Shown piece after piece: positions 1 to 8,033 of a stretch of 8,033 nt of DNA. Positions within the stretch are counted from its first letter, which is position 1, and each line of letters opens with the position of its first letter. Position numbers and translations under genes: made by a program. The notes under the pieces are model-generated. The model was not told the origin of the DNA and did no database searches. It worked only from the letters and a program-made list of their open reading frames with translations. This DNA comes from Candidatus Poribacteria bacterium (GTDB lineage: Bacteria > Poribacteria > WGA-4E > DTYX01), in assembly GCA_012961655.1 (NCBI GenBank), contig DTYX01000156.1:1-8033 (forward strand), read 5' to 3'.

Positions 1-621
1 GATGCCTTCCACTTCAATCGTCTCCATCGGCGCTCCATGACACAAAAGACAATCTGATATTGTTTTAGTCTCTTCAGGCACATCTTTAAAATGGCATAAA
101 AAACAGCTGCTCTCAGTAACCGTGATGTGTTTACCTTGTACAATTTGGGAATGACAACCGACACAACGGAGTTGTTTGCCACGTCGAAGTTGGGTCAAAT
201 GAGCTCTGTGATTAAAAGAAACTATTACTCTTGGGTTCTTCCCGGTGAAGAGTTCATCGCCCTCAATGAGTTGTTTATTGTGACAACCGGTTCGCAGACA
301 ACTTCTATCCTCAATCTCAGCCCACGGTTTGCCTTGGGTTTGGGTAAAATAGCTCACTACCTGTGAAATCGACCGCGTTTTAGAGACAACTGTCGCTTCA
401 AGACCAGGGGGATAGTGGCACTCCAAACATGATATACCTTCCTTTCCATGTTTGGAGTCTTGCCATGAATTATAGTACTCTTCCATGAAATGGCAAGACT
501 TGCAAAATTCCGGTCTCGATGTATATTCGACGACGCCAAAAACAGAGATAATAAAAACCGGTATAGCAATAAGGCCGCTTTTTATAAAACGTTTAAGCCA
601 TAATTTAACTCTTGGAGACAT
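1..621 (-). CDS. NapC/NrfH-type multihaem cytochrome c, 3' end outside window
   Basis: Reading the minus strand from ATG at 621-619 gives 207 codons open to the left edge, with no stop. A good Shine-Dalgarno (AGGA, 8 bases before ATG) supports this start. Residues 11-29 form one N-terminal membrane anchor. The haem motif CKSCHFM (40-46) then matches the first site of the NapC/NrfH family, where CXXCHXM is characteristic, and is followed by CLECH (65-69). Further sites are CLRTGCH (108-114, an atypical CX4CH), CVGCH (153-157), CFLCH (173-177) and CLLCH (191-195), six in all. Known NapC/NrfH proteins take electrons from membrane quinol and pass them to periplasmic partners with four haems. This protein has more sites and is not a plain tetrahaem member. 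It is the last visible gene of the leftward operon. The family call is firm, the partner unknown. Confidence 0.88.
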   Translation of the reverse strand, partial: MSPRVKLWLKRFIKSGLIAIPVFIISVFGVVEYTSRPEFCKSCHFMEEYYNSWQDSKHGKEGISCLECHYPPGLEATVVSKTRSISQVVSYFTQTQGKPWAEIEDRSCLRTGCHNKQLIEGDELFTGKNPRVIVSFNHRAHLTQLRRGKQLRCVGCHSQIVQGKHITVTESSCFLCHFKDVPEETKTISDCLLCHGAPMETIEVEGI

Positions 622-679
622 TTGATATTTCCTATTTCCTTTTACACATGACGTATTACGTATTAATATCTGTAATCTA

Positions 680-793
680 TCATTCAAGATGCCAGAAAGA
701 TGTCGCCCAAATGAATAGAAACAAAATGATTCCGATAAACGCCAAAATTATTGAGATAATTTGGTATACGTTAAAAAACTTTTTTATTTTCAA
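680..793 (-). CDS. 37-residue single-helix membrane protein, TTG start
   Basis: This small gene lies in what would otherwise be a 168-base gap. It starts with TTG at 793-791, overlapping the TGA stop of the upstream lipoprotein gene (TTGA), and ends with TGA at 682-680. A strong purine run (AAGAGGG) sits about 8 bases before the TTG, inside the end of the upstream gene, which favours real initiation. The product begins with a basic stretch (KIKKFF), has one hydrophobic helix of about 22 residues (positions 11-32), and ends in FWHLE. It has no haem motif. Translational coupling with its neighbour is likely. Small single-helix subunits accompany many respiratory complexes, so a structural or assembly role beside the cytochromes is reasonable, but I do not recognise a family. 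There is no ATG start, so a chance open frame cannot be excluded. Confidence 0.6.
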   Translation of the reverse strand: MKIKKFFNVYQIISIILAFIGIILFLFIWATSFWHLE

Positions 794-1904
794 TTTACAT
801 CCCTCTTCTTCTTTAATTCTTTGAGGTTTCTCTTCGCTCGGTCAAGGCTATCGAAGATTAGCTTAGAACTTATGGTCGCGGTGGATACCGCGTCCACCTC
901 TGGATTGAATTCAAACTCCTCGAAAATAGAGCGTCCTAAAATTCGAGATTCCATTTTTTTTGTATCTTCTTCATCCCAAACTTTGTTGCCGTGTTTGTAG
1001 ACCGAGATTGGCGTAAAGTTTAGGATTTCCCCCTTGTCGTTAAAAACGTATATAAAATGCAAAACACCGCAAACATCGCAGACGGAATCTCTTCTTACAA
1101 CAGTTGCTATAAGCTGCTTTTCTCGCTCCGTCGAAGACAGTTTGCCAATATAAACCATGTCATCACCCGGCAGAAGCGCTCGTTCTACGTTTTGCACTTC
1201 GTCGCTTAAAGTTCGCATAATCTCTTTTACTTTGGCTGTGATTTGTTCTTCAGAGAGTTCAGGCTTCAACTTCTTACGGTAATCAACGGTAAAGTATTCT
1301 CCTTCATTAAATTGAATTGCCGTTAAATCCGCTTTCAAAGCGCTTTTAACCTCATTGAGTAAATCTTCATAATCTCTTATCAAACCGAGGTAATAATTGA
1401 GCACTAGCCTATCTCCCTTTCTCGTTTTCTTTATCAATATAGTAAAGGGGGTGCCGCCAGCTTTTCCAATGGCGTCGTATGCTTCGAATTTCGGGTCTGG
1501 TAGGATAGGATACGGAATATTCTTCTCCTTTCTATATTTTTCCACCTCCCGCTGGTTATTACCAGCGCCTATGCCTATCATTTTCACCTTAGATTTGAGA
1601 TTGGTATCTTGCTGAATAGCAGCGTATAGTTCATTGAAAATGGGTGTTTGCAATTGGCAACTATAACAATATACACTTAGATACTCAACTATCAGCACAT
1701 CTGCATCTATATCTTTGAGAGAAAAAGTTTCCGAGTCGGATAACCCCAGGCGCTTTCTATCTTCGGAAGACGAAATTTGCTTAAAATTTAACTCCGGGAA
1801 CGGCATAAAAATCCATTCCGGAAAAGATAGTTGTTGATTGCGTGTTTTAGACAGACAGCCTAAAAACAGAAATCCTATAACGATAATCTTCAAAGATTTG
1901 ATTT

Positions 1905-1908
<4 letters not shown>
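790..1908 (-). CDS. lipoprotein with thioredoxin-like (TlpA-type) and FMN-binding-like domains
   Basis: The 372-residue product has an N-terminal signal with lipobox FLGC (Cys18), so it is probably a lipoprotein on the periplasmic side of a membrane. Residues about 60-190 are thioredoxin-like of the TlpA/ResA kind: a CYSC redox pair at 81-84 after the usual beta strand, and the cis-proline signature GGTP at 151-154. A charged linker follows. The C-terminal part (about 270-360) resembles the FMN-binding domain of RnfG/NqrC: a CDVCG segment (277-281), a VFNDKGEI strand-turn, and VDAVSTATISS (338-348), close to the family's (S/T)GAT flavin-attachment motif with glycine replaced by threonine. TlpA-type proteins keep apocytochrome c cysteines reduced for haem attachment, which suits this neighbourhood. 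The flavin domain could supply electrons, but that is inference. The ATG overlaps the upstream stop (ATGA), with GGGAG about 7 bases before it. Confidence 0.82.
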
Positions 1909-3307
<1,399 letters not shown>

Positions 3308-3311
<4 letters not shown>

Positions 3312-4063
3312 GGTTGTCCTCCTTCTTCAGTGCCTACGCTACCTGTATCAGAAGAGACTTGTTGGCCGCTTTTCCCGCCAGTGTCAGCGCTATCTACTTC
3401 AGGAGTAGCCCGTTGTTTGTTCTCCTCACCGCCAGTACTGTCCGTCTCATGAGCAATTCGCTGTGTTCCTGCTTCAGCGCCGATAATGTCAGCCTCAGGA
3501 ACAATTTTAAGATCTTCTGTCTCTACCTTATGAGGGATGCCTTTTAGATCAAAATGATATTGTGCCCCGCCGATGGTTACTGTTTTCTCGCTTACTATAC
3601 TGAGCGCAGTAAGAATAATTGCAAAGCCAAAGAAACCTCCTACCAGTATGAGACTGAATCGACGTCTTCTGGGGTGACGTTCTGGCGAGTTATCTAAGAT
3701 AGGCCAAACAAATTGCAAGAATACCAAGGCTACAAACATCAAAATAACCCCAACTGCTTTTCCGGTAAGAAATAACATTTTCGGGGGAAAATACTTGAGA
3801 GCTTGATAGACCCAGAGAAAGTACCATTCAGGCTTGATGCCTTCAGGTGTGATGAGTGGGTCAGCTTTTTCATGCAATTTAAAGGGCAAAAAAATGGCTA
3901 AAGTAAATAAAATTCCCAGGATGATGAATATGGCGATAACTTCTTTAAGCAGATGATTTGGGAAAAAAGGTATTCCCTCCTCGGAATTCGGAATTGTTTC
4001 TTCCTTCCCTTCCTCATGATTGTTATCTTCCTGTTCGCGAACATCGAGTTTTTCTTCAGGCAT
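3308..4063 (-). CDS. cytochrome b subunit IV (PetD-like, C-terminal half of cytochrome b)
   Basis: The 251-residue protein corresponds to subunit IV of b6f-type complexes, the C-terminal half of cytochrome b. After a polar acidic start it has membrane helices at about 39-60, 98-121 and 136-156. The quinol-site signature GIKPEWYFLW (75-84, PEWY 78-81) lies between helices one and two, as in known PetD/cytochrome b, where PEWY lines the Qo quinol-oxidation pocket. Family members are usually about 160 residues. The extra length is a polar C-terminal tail with degenerate repeats. The start has AAGGAG about 10 bases upstream. The gene follows the cytochrome b6-like gene after 54 bases and overlaps the nine-haem cytochrome gene by four bases. 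The split into b6 and subunit IV also occurs in many non-photosynthetic bacteria. The call is secure; the quinone type is unknown. Confidence 0.92.
3311..3499 (-). repeat. four degenerate 13-17 residue repeats in the subunit IV tail
   Basis: Residues 189-251 of the subunit IV protein break into four related units: PEADIIGAEAGTQRIAH, ETDSTGGEENKQRATP, EVDSADTGGKSGQQVSS and DTGSVGTEEGGQP. The shared pattern is E-x-D-S-x-G-x-E-x-x-x-Q-R. The tail is acidic and polar and looks disordered. It follows the last membrane helix after a 30-residue extension. It is probably a tandem expansion of the gene's 3' end. Confidence 0.55.
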
Positions 4064-4117
4064 AAAAACGTCACTCCTTTTGATTTTGGCTTTGTATGTA
4101 TATTCACTTTAAAATCT

Positions 4118-5719
4118 CTATAGCGGCCCAGAAATTCCTTGTCGTCTCACCATGAAGAGATGGATAGCTATAAGCGCTCCCGTCGCCACGGGTAAAACTA
4201 TGACATGCAGCGCGAAGAATCTCGCCAATGTATCCCCTGTAACGTTCTCCCCGCTACGCGCTATCACTAAGATATATTTGCCGACGATGGGAAAACTGGC
4301 AAATATCTCCGTGCCGACGGTGACTGCCCAGAACGCAAGTTGATCCCAGGGTAGCAGATAGCCGGTGAAAGCGAACATCAACGTTAAAAAAAGCAGAATT
4401 ACTCCTACCATCCAGTTCATCTCACGCGGTGGTTTGTAGGCGCCATATAGGAACACTCGCATCATGTGGAGAAATAGCATTAAGATCATTAAGTTTGCAC
4501 CCCAGGCATGAAGTTGTCGAATTAACCATCCCATGCGGACATTGTTCATGATGTGCTGCACACTGTCATAAGCCGCTTGCGGCGATGGTTTATAATAATG
4601 ATTAAAACCGACCTCCAGTCGCGGAGTTAGCGTTTTACCGATATAAGAATGAATGCGCCAATATTTTGTATGAACATCGGAAAGACGTTCCAAGCGGACG
4701 CCAAAAATTCGCTCGTAACGGCTTTTGATGGTAAAACCTGTGGAATATCGGTTAATCGGAACACCATCATCGAAAAATTGCCGCGCGTATCTACCGTACA
4801 ATTCCAGTCCGTTGAGAATATCGATTTTTATTATTGCTGTCGCTTGCTGTAATGGCTCAAAGGCGAAGATTGAAAAAATCGAATCGGCGGGGAATATTGG
4901 CGTCTCGTGCTGATATTCGAGGGATAAATGTATTGGGGAGAGAGGGCTGAAGTCTAGATATCCATAACCTGAGATAACCTGTTGCGTCAATAAATCGATA
5001 CTTCCTCTTCCAGAGAAACTCAAGCGTTTATGAACATTCCGATGGACATCAAAGAGATTAACTTTCGGCACATCCAATCGCATGCCTAAGATGACGTTAT
5101 TGAACCGATCTTTATCAAAAACTGTAAGAAAACTGATTCTGCTTTGAATGCGCCAGACTTCCAATCTGCTTAGCTCAATTCCCGCAATTCCATCCCTCTT
5201 TTTTTCGACCATCCATGGCGTAGCAGCTACTCCGCCATAGAATCTCGAATTAAGAGGGCCAAGACTTTTAATTCCCAGCCGAACGCCATCCATCTGCCAG
5301 AAACCGACATCATTGGGTAAGAATTGCCTGCCTAAGCGCAAATCAAACTTCCGCGGCAGCCGATAATTTATATATCCTTGATACAAACGTCCGGTAAAAT
5401 GTTCATCTTCAATGGGAAACCTCTTCCAGCCGATGCGTCCTCGTATATACGCCGACAATCTATCGCTGCCTATATTGCTGGCACGAAGGCGGGCATATTC
5501 ATAGAGATTTAGGTTTGTAGCGTCCTCCGCATTCCGACCGCGTAGCTGGTTTTCCCTAGCCCAAAAGGTGTTCATTAGACTCCCAGTTACCGATAAAGCT
5601 AATACTGGTACTTCTGAGCAGATGAAAATCAGGGCTACTAAAAAAGGGAAGATATGGAAGAATGGAAGAATGGGTTCCTTCCACCTTTTCGACCAATTCG
5701 GTAACATCGATTTTCTCAT
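4118..5719 (-). CDS. outer-membrane beta-barrel joined in frame to cytochrome b6 lacking its first helix
   Basis: The 533-residue frame has two unrelated parts. Residues 1-42 look like a signal peptide with a long basic front (a second ATG at codon 5 is possible). Residues 43 to about 374 show alternating polar/hydrophobic strands with aromatic ends (YIRGRIGWKRF, FDLRLGRQFLPNDVGFWQM), typical of porin-like barrels. From about 375 the sequence is cytochrome b6: YYKPSPQAAYDSVQHIMN, then helix B with haem ligands His404 and His418 (14 apart), a PWDQ motif (457-460), helix D with His505 and His520 (15 apart, the b6 spacing), and the ending RRQGISGPL, the normal b6 terminus. About 60-80 residues of ordinary b6, including helix A, are absent. 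A barrel and an inner-membrane cytochrome in one chain is hard to place topologically. A deletion fusing two genes or a misassembly is the leading explanation. All four b-haem ligands are kept. Confidence 0.85.
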   Translation of the reverse strand: MRKSMLPNWSKRWKEPILPFFHIFPFLVALIFICSEVPVLALSVTGSLMNTFWARENQLRGRNAEDATNLNLYEYARLRASNIGSDRLSAYIRGRIGWKRFPIEDEHFTGRLYQGYINYRLPRKFDLRLGRQFLPNDVGFWQMDGVRLGIKSLGPLNSRFYGGVAATPWMVEKKRDGIAGIELSRLEVWRIQSRISFLTVFDKDRFNNVILGMRLDVPKVNLFDVHRNVHKRLSFSGRGSIDLLTQQVISGYGYLDFSPLSPIHLSLEYQHETPIFPADSIFSIFAFEPLQQATAIIKIDILNGLELYGRYARQFFDDGVPINRYSTGFTIKSRYERIFGVRLERLSDVHTKYWRIHSYIGKTLTPRLEVGFNHYYKPSPQAAYDSVQHIMNNVRMGWLIRQLHAWGANLMILMLFLHMMRVFLYGAYKPPREMNWMVGVILLFLTLMFAFTGYLLPWDQLAFWAVTVGTEIFASFPIVGKYILVIARSGENVTGDTLARFFALHVIVLPVATGALIAIHLFMVRRQGISGPL

Positions 5720-5734
5720 TCTTTAAATCGCTTA

Positions 5735-7405
5735 CTATTTATCGGCGTCATCCGTTGCGGCAATAGCTGGAGCCGCCGCCGGCGCAGTGATTTCACCAAA
5801 GTGTTTTCCGATTAACGCGAGGTCAGAGATATCCACTGTTCCACTGCCATCCGCATCAGGATTGGGGGTCAGAGAATCCGCCACACTTTCGCCGAAATGT
5901 GCGCTAACGATGTCAATGTCAGCGATATCAACAACGCCATCTTTATTCACATCATAAGCTGGGAATTCGGTGACGGGCGTTTCTAAAAGGGACTTGCTAT
6001 ATTCCAACAAGCTGATTGAATATTTCAAGTTATGCGCCCCGGATTCACCGAGACTCACTAAATCAACATTGAACTTCGCCTTATTGAAAGTCTCTGATTC
6101 TTTGTCAGTATATTCATCGAGCAATTTGGTAAGTTCAGCAAGTTGCGTTGAAATCTGTTCTTGAGCTTGCTCCAGAGTTGCGATTGGTTCTTTATGACAG
6201 GTGGAACATACAGCCAGATTCGCTTCAAAGGTGTGGCTAATCTCTTCCCCTGTTTCACTTGTCATTGAAAGCGTGTGGCAATAGACACAACCATCTTTCG
6301 GCTCATGAATGGAGAAGTGAATGCTGGGTGAATCGGGCACGCCGATTCCGCCTGTCCCGGTGAAAATTTCCACTTGAGCCGACTGCAACGTATCTCCCGG
6401 CTTAGCGTCTCCCGCAGTATGACAATCGTTACACACCTCATTTTTCGGTTTCAGCAGATTTTTCCCGATACCGCTGAATTCTGTTTCCAAGATGTGGTCT
6501 TGATGGCAACTCCCGCATCCATTTGGCAATTGCGCCGTTTCCAAGGTGACATTTGCTGGGTCATTTCGGTAATCCACCGAATGACATTGCAGACAAGCAT
6601 CCTCCGCCTTTGAACTTGCCAGCAGCGTCTCAAGACTTTTAGCATGCTCGGATTGCTCCCAACCTGCAACCTGTTCAGTCGAGAGAGACTTATGACACAA
6701 TAAGCATGGCTCTTCAGCTTTCGGTTTTTCGCCAGGGCCCTCGCCTTTTAGGATAGACAAGCTATAGTCCAAAAGCTTGTTGGAGTAGGTGAGGTTGTGA
6801 ACGCCGTAGTCGCCTGAAATTCTCACCAGGTCAAAATTAAATTTAGCGTTTTTGAAATCTTCTGATTCTTTCTTTTCGAACGCTTCAATGAGGGGTTCCA
6901 GCTCAGACAGCTTTTCTGAGATTTGTTGGTGAGCCTCATCGCGCTTCTTTTCTGGGTCAGTGTGACATTTCAGACAAGCCGCTGTGTTCGCTTTAAATGT
7001 ATGTCCTCCGACCTCTGACACCTCGTCTTCCTTCTCTTTGAATATATGGCAGGTAGCGCAACCATCTTGGTCTTTCATCAAAGTGTAGTGAACACCAGGA
7101 GAATCACCAACACCTGTCCCACCTGTTCCAGAAAAGATTTCTACTTGCGCTGAAGGAGGTTTTTCGCCAGGTATTGCGCCGCCTGCGCTGTGACAGTCGT
7201 TGCATACCTCCGCTTTCGGTTTTAATAACTTAGGTTCGACGCCAACGAATATTCCTTGGCTGATATGGTCTTCATGGCAGACAGCGCAATCGTTGTTTAA
7301 TTGCGCTTTATCCAGAGTGATATTCGGGTCAAAGACATAATCAGCAGTATGACATTTTAGACAAGCATCTTCGGCGCCGGGACTGGCCTTGAGCGTTTCT
7401 AAACT
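5735..7405 (-). CDS. internally duplicated multihaem cytochrome c with dockerin-like C terminus, 5' end missing
   Basis: The frame is open from the join at about 7405 to the stop at 5735, giving 556 residues with no signal peptide. An in-frame TTG at 7081 is not a believable start, because haem motifs and repeat homology continue upstream of it. Eleven CXXCH sites are visible: CLKCH, CAVCH, CNDCH, CATCH, CLKCH, CLLCH, CLQCH, CGSCH, CNDCH, CVYCH and CSTCH. The protein contains two homologous units: SLETLKAS to about DYSLSIL (visible residues 1-219) and SLETLLAS to about LEYSKSLL (from residue 257). Each holds five haems and a helical haem-free stretch (KESEDFKNAKFNFDLV / KESETFNKAKFNVDLV). The linking CLLCH module probably also preceded unit one, giving twelve haems in the intact protein. 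A dockerin-like EF-hand pair follows. It is periplasmic or extracellular by nature. The stop lies 15 bases before the barrel/cytochrome b gene. Confidence 0.9.
   Translation of the reverse strand, partial: SLETLKASPGAEDACLKCHTADYVFDPNITLDKAQLNNDCAVCHEDHISQGIFVGVEPKLLKPKAEVCNDCHSAGGAIPGEKPPSAQVEIFSGTGGTGVGDSPGVHYTLMKDQDGCATCHIFKEKEDEVSEVGGHTFKANTAACLKCHTDPEKKRDEAHQQISEKLSELEPLIEAFEKKESEDFKNAKFNFDLVRISGDYGVHNLTYSNKLLDYSLSILKGEGPGEKPKAEEPCLLCHKSLSTEQVAGWEQSEHAKSLETLLASSKAEDACLQCHSVDYRNDPANVTLETAQLPNGCGSCHQDHILETEFSGIGKNLLKPKNEVCNDCHTAGDAKPGDTLQSAQVEIFTGTGGIGVPDSPSIHFSIHEPKDGCVYCHTLSMTSETGEEISHTFEANLAVCSTCHKEPIATLEQAQEQISTQLAELTKLLDEYTDKESETFNKAKFNVDLVSLGESGAHNLKYSISLLEYSKSLLETPVTEFPAYDVNKDGVVDIADIDIVSAHFGESVADSLTPNPDADGSGTVDISDLALIGKHFGEITAPAAAPAIAATDDADK
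5795..5959 (-). other. dockerin type I-like EF-hand pair
   Basis: The end of the cytochrome encodes two calcium-binding loops in dockerin arrangement. The first is DVNKDGVVDIAD followed by IDIVSAHFG, the second is DADGSGTVDISD followed by LALIGKHFG. Both keep the Asp/Asn positions of an EF-hand loop and the helix ending HFG seen in dockerin repeats. An alanine-rich end (TAPAAAPAIAATDDADK) follows. Dockerins bind cohesins in cellulosomes, but similar pairs are also common on exported proteins of uncultured phyla such as Poribacteria, where the partner is usually unknown. Calcium binding and a docking role are inferred. Confidence 0.8.
5960..7405 (-). repeat. two tandem copies of a five-haem unit in the cytochrome gene
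   Basis: The upstream copy (about 6749-7405) and downstream copy (5960-6637) encode parallel sequences. Anchor pairs are AEDACLKCH/AEDACLQCH, LLKPKAEVCNDCH/LLKPKNEVCNDCH, SAQVEIFSGTGGTGV/SAQVEIFTGTGGIGV and HTFKANTAACLKCH/HTFEANLAVCSTCH. A CLLCH-containing linker (about 6638-6748) separates them. The similarity is clear in protein but diverged in DNA, so the duplication is old. The right-hand join falls exactly at the start of the first copy. Confidence 0.85.
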
Positions 7406-7412
7406 CTATATC
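7401..7412. other. abrupt join between two unrelated sequences
   Basis: Left of here the minus strand reads cytochrome codons (AGT TTA GAA ACG CTC, SLETL). Right of here it reads a DUF2752-like gene of AT-rich style. The in-frame codon between them is TAG at 7408-7406. By comparison with the second repeat unit (HAKSLETL), a lysine codon AAG is expected there, so the final AG may still belong to the cytochrome, placing the break near 7407/7408. Both genes are incomplete at the join. No insertion-sequence end, target duplication or tRNA is visible. Confidence 0.75.
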
Positions 7413-7684
7413 ATAATCATTCTTGAAATAAAAATAATAACTATAGATTTAAAATAACCAATAGATAATGGGTTAATTAAATCCATAGTTTTGAATTTTA
7501 AAATTGACTTAAAATCTCTTGTCAATCCACAAGTTTTACATAAAACATTGAAGTTTTGTTTGTAATAACACGTAAATGTTTCCTTTAGCGTTAAAAGATA
7601 GATTAAACCAATAATGAAAATTATAAGAATTGCTAAATTAACAATTAGATAATCTTTATTTATTATTTTCTGCTTCTTTTTCAA
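7406..7684 (-). pseudogene. DUF2752-like small membrane protein, 3' end lost at the join
   Basis: The 92-residue frame has a membrane helix at about 13-32 and the motif CKTCGLTRDF (49-58), close to the C-x-x-CGLTR signature of DUF2752 proteins. Then come the usual short loop with an NPLS segment (71-74) and the beginning of a second hydrophobic helix (80-92). Family members normally continue with further membrane sequence. Here the frame stops at a TAG that coincides with the sequence join, so the stop is probably accidental. The apparent start is TTG at 7684, overlapping the upstream gene by 29 bases, with no Shine-Dalgarno. A different start is possible. DUF2752 has no established function. 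Codons are strongly AT-biased (many ATA, AAA, TTA), unlike all genes to the left. Confidence 0.7.
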
Positions 7685-7994
7685 GTTTTTCCATTTCTTG
7701 TTCCATTACATCTACTGTTCCTTTCATTGCAGAGTATTGAGAATATGCAATTCCACAGCCTATAAATGCAGTAATTAAAGCACCAATAAGTAACCCTTTT
7801 GCGTGATTAAATTTCATTGCAATTCCTAAACCAATTAAAGATATTAAAATTGCGACTATTCCGATTAAATAAGCAAATACTCCAAAACAAGGAATAAATG
7901 AAACTAATAAAGTAATTATTCCCAATATTAATCCTGTAATACCTAATCCGTGAGATAATGATTGATACTTTTTTTCTTGTAATTTTTCTGTCAT
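7656..7994 (-). CDS. DUF4190-like small membrane protein
   Basis: The 112-residue product has a short polar start, three hydrophobic segments (about 16-34, 38-60 and 66-84) rich in Gly/Ile/Leu with repeated GLG/LIG patterns, and a charged, probably helical C terminus (EQEMEKLEKEAENNK). The glycine-rich opening SHGLGITGLILGIITLL and a cysteine before the second helix (FIPCFGVF) fit the DUF4190 style of Bacteroidota and Firmicutes membrane proteins. No function is established. The ATG at 7994 is preceded by an A-rich run (AAATAAAAACAAAA) without Shine-Dalgarno, as is usual in Bacteroidota. It is followed by the DUF2752-like gene with overlap, suggesting a two-gene unit. It shows no link to the cytochrome operon. 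Confidence 0.65.
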   Translation of the reverse strand: MTEKLQEKKYQSLSHGLGITGLILGIITLLVSFIPCFGVFAYLIGIVAILISLIGLGIAMKFNHAKGLLIGALITAFIGCGIAYSQYSAMKGTVDVMEQEMEKLEKEAENNK

Positions 7995-8033
7995 TTTTGT
8001 TTTTATTTAATTATTAATAATTTATTTAATTTA

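Noticed and set aside
127..366. Plus-strand frame of 79 codons at the left end
   Set aside because: The minus strand here encodes four convincing haem sites of the NapC-like gene.
641..672. Direct repeat ACGTATTACGTATTA as an operator or promoter
   Set aside because: It is only two short units in AT-rich DNA between coupled operon genes, with no convincing -35/-10 spacing.
1069..1083. CDVCG in the lipoprotein read as a c-type haem site
   Set aside because: The residue after the second cysteine is glycine, not histidine.
4063..4118. Photosynthetic b6f complex
   Set aside because: The b6/subunit IV split alone does not indicate photosynthesis. The surrounding multihaem cytochromes and the lack of photosynthesis genes point to respiration.
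5795..5959. Cellulosome component
   Set aside because: The protein is a cytochrome with no glycosidase domain, and no cohesin or carbohydrate-binding sequence appears in the window.
5735..7081. Start of the dockerin cytochrome at TTG 7081
   Set aside because: Haem motifs (CLKCH, CAVCH, CNDCH) and clear homology to the second repeat unit continue in the same frame up to 7405, so 7081 is an internal codon.

Overview
The window is a fragment of bacterial DNA read almost entirely on the minus strand. It contains at least two kinds of sequence. From the left edge to about position 7405 lies one tightly packed leftward operon for respiratory electron transfer, of moderate base composition. From about 7406 to the right edge lies a visibly AT-rich piece. 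It carries two small membrane-protein genes without Shine-Dalgarno signals, a style typical of Bacteroidota/Flavobacteria. The two pieces meet abruptly inside two broken genes, so the join is either a metagenomic assembly chimera or a recent recombination end.

The left part comes from an organism that I cannot name. Gram-negative features are a porin-like beta-barrel, a lipoprotein and many periplasmic c-type cytochromes. A dockerin-type EF-hand pair on a cytochrome, a b6/subunit-IV style split cytochrome b and good Shine-Dalgarno sites suit an uncultured environmental lineage such as Poribacteria, KSB1 or Desulfobacterota relatives. This placement is inference only.

Operon order in the direction of transcription (right to left): (1) an internally duplicated periplasmic cytochrome with 11 visible haem sites and a C-terminal dockerin-like pair, 5' end missing (5735-7405); (2) an in-frame joining of a signal peptide plus outer-membrane beta-barrel to a cytochrome b6 that lacks its first helix (4118-5719); (3) cytochrome b subunit IV with an unusual repeat tail (3308-4063); (4) a membrane-anchored nine-haem cytochrome c (1905-3311); (5) a lipoprotein combining a thioredoxin-like CXXC domain and an FMN-binding-like domain (790-1908); (6) a 37-residue single-helix membrane protein started by TTG (680-793); (7) a NapC/NrfH-type cytochrome with six visible haem sites, cut by the left edge (1-621). 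Genes 3/4, 4/5 and 5/6 overlap by 3-4 bases, so translational coupling is likely. No Rieske protein gene is visible.

Taken together the genes look like a quinol-oxidising cytochrome b complex that passes electrons to a series of multihaem c-type cytochromes, at least 26 c-type haem sites in the window. The beta-barrel segment hints that the route may have reached the outer membrane, as in porin-cytochrome conduits. That function is inferred. The main oddities are the barrel/cytochrome b fusion, the dockerin on a cytochrome, the unannotated micro-protein, the repeat-derived C-terminal tails, and the chimeric join at about 7406. I see no tRNA, rRNA, CRISPR array, transposase or clear terminator.
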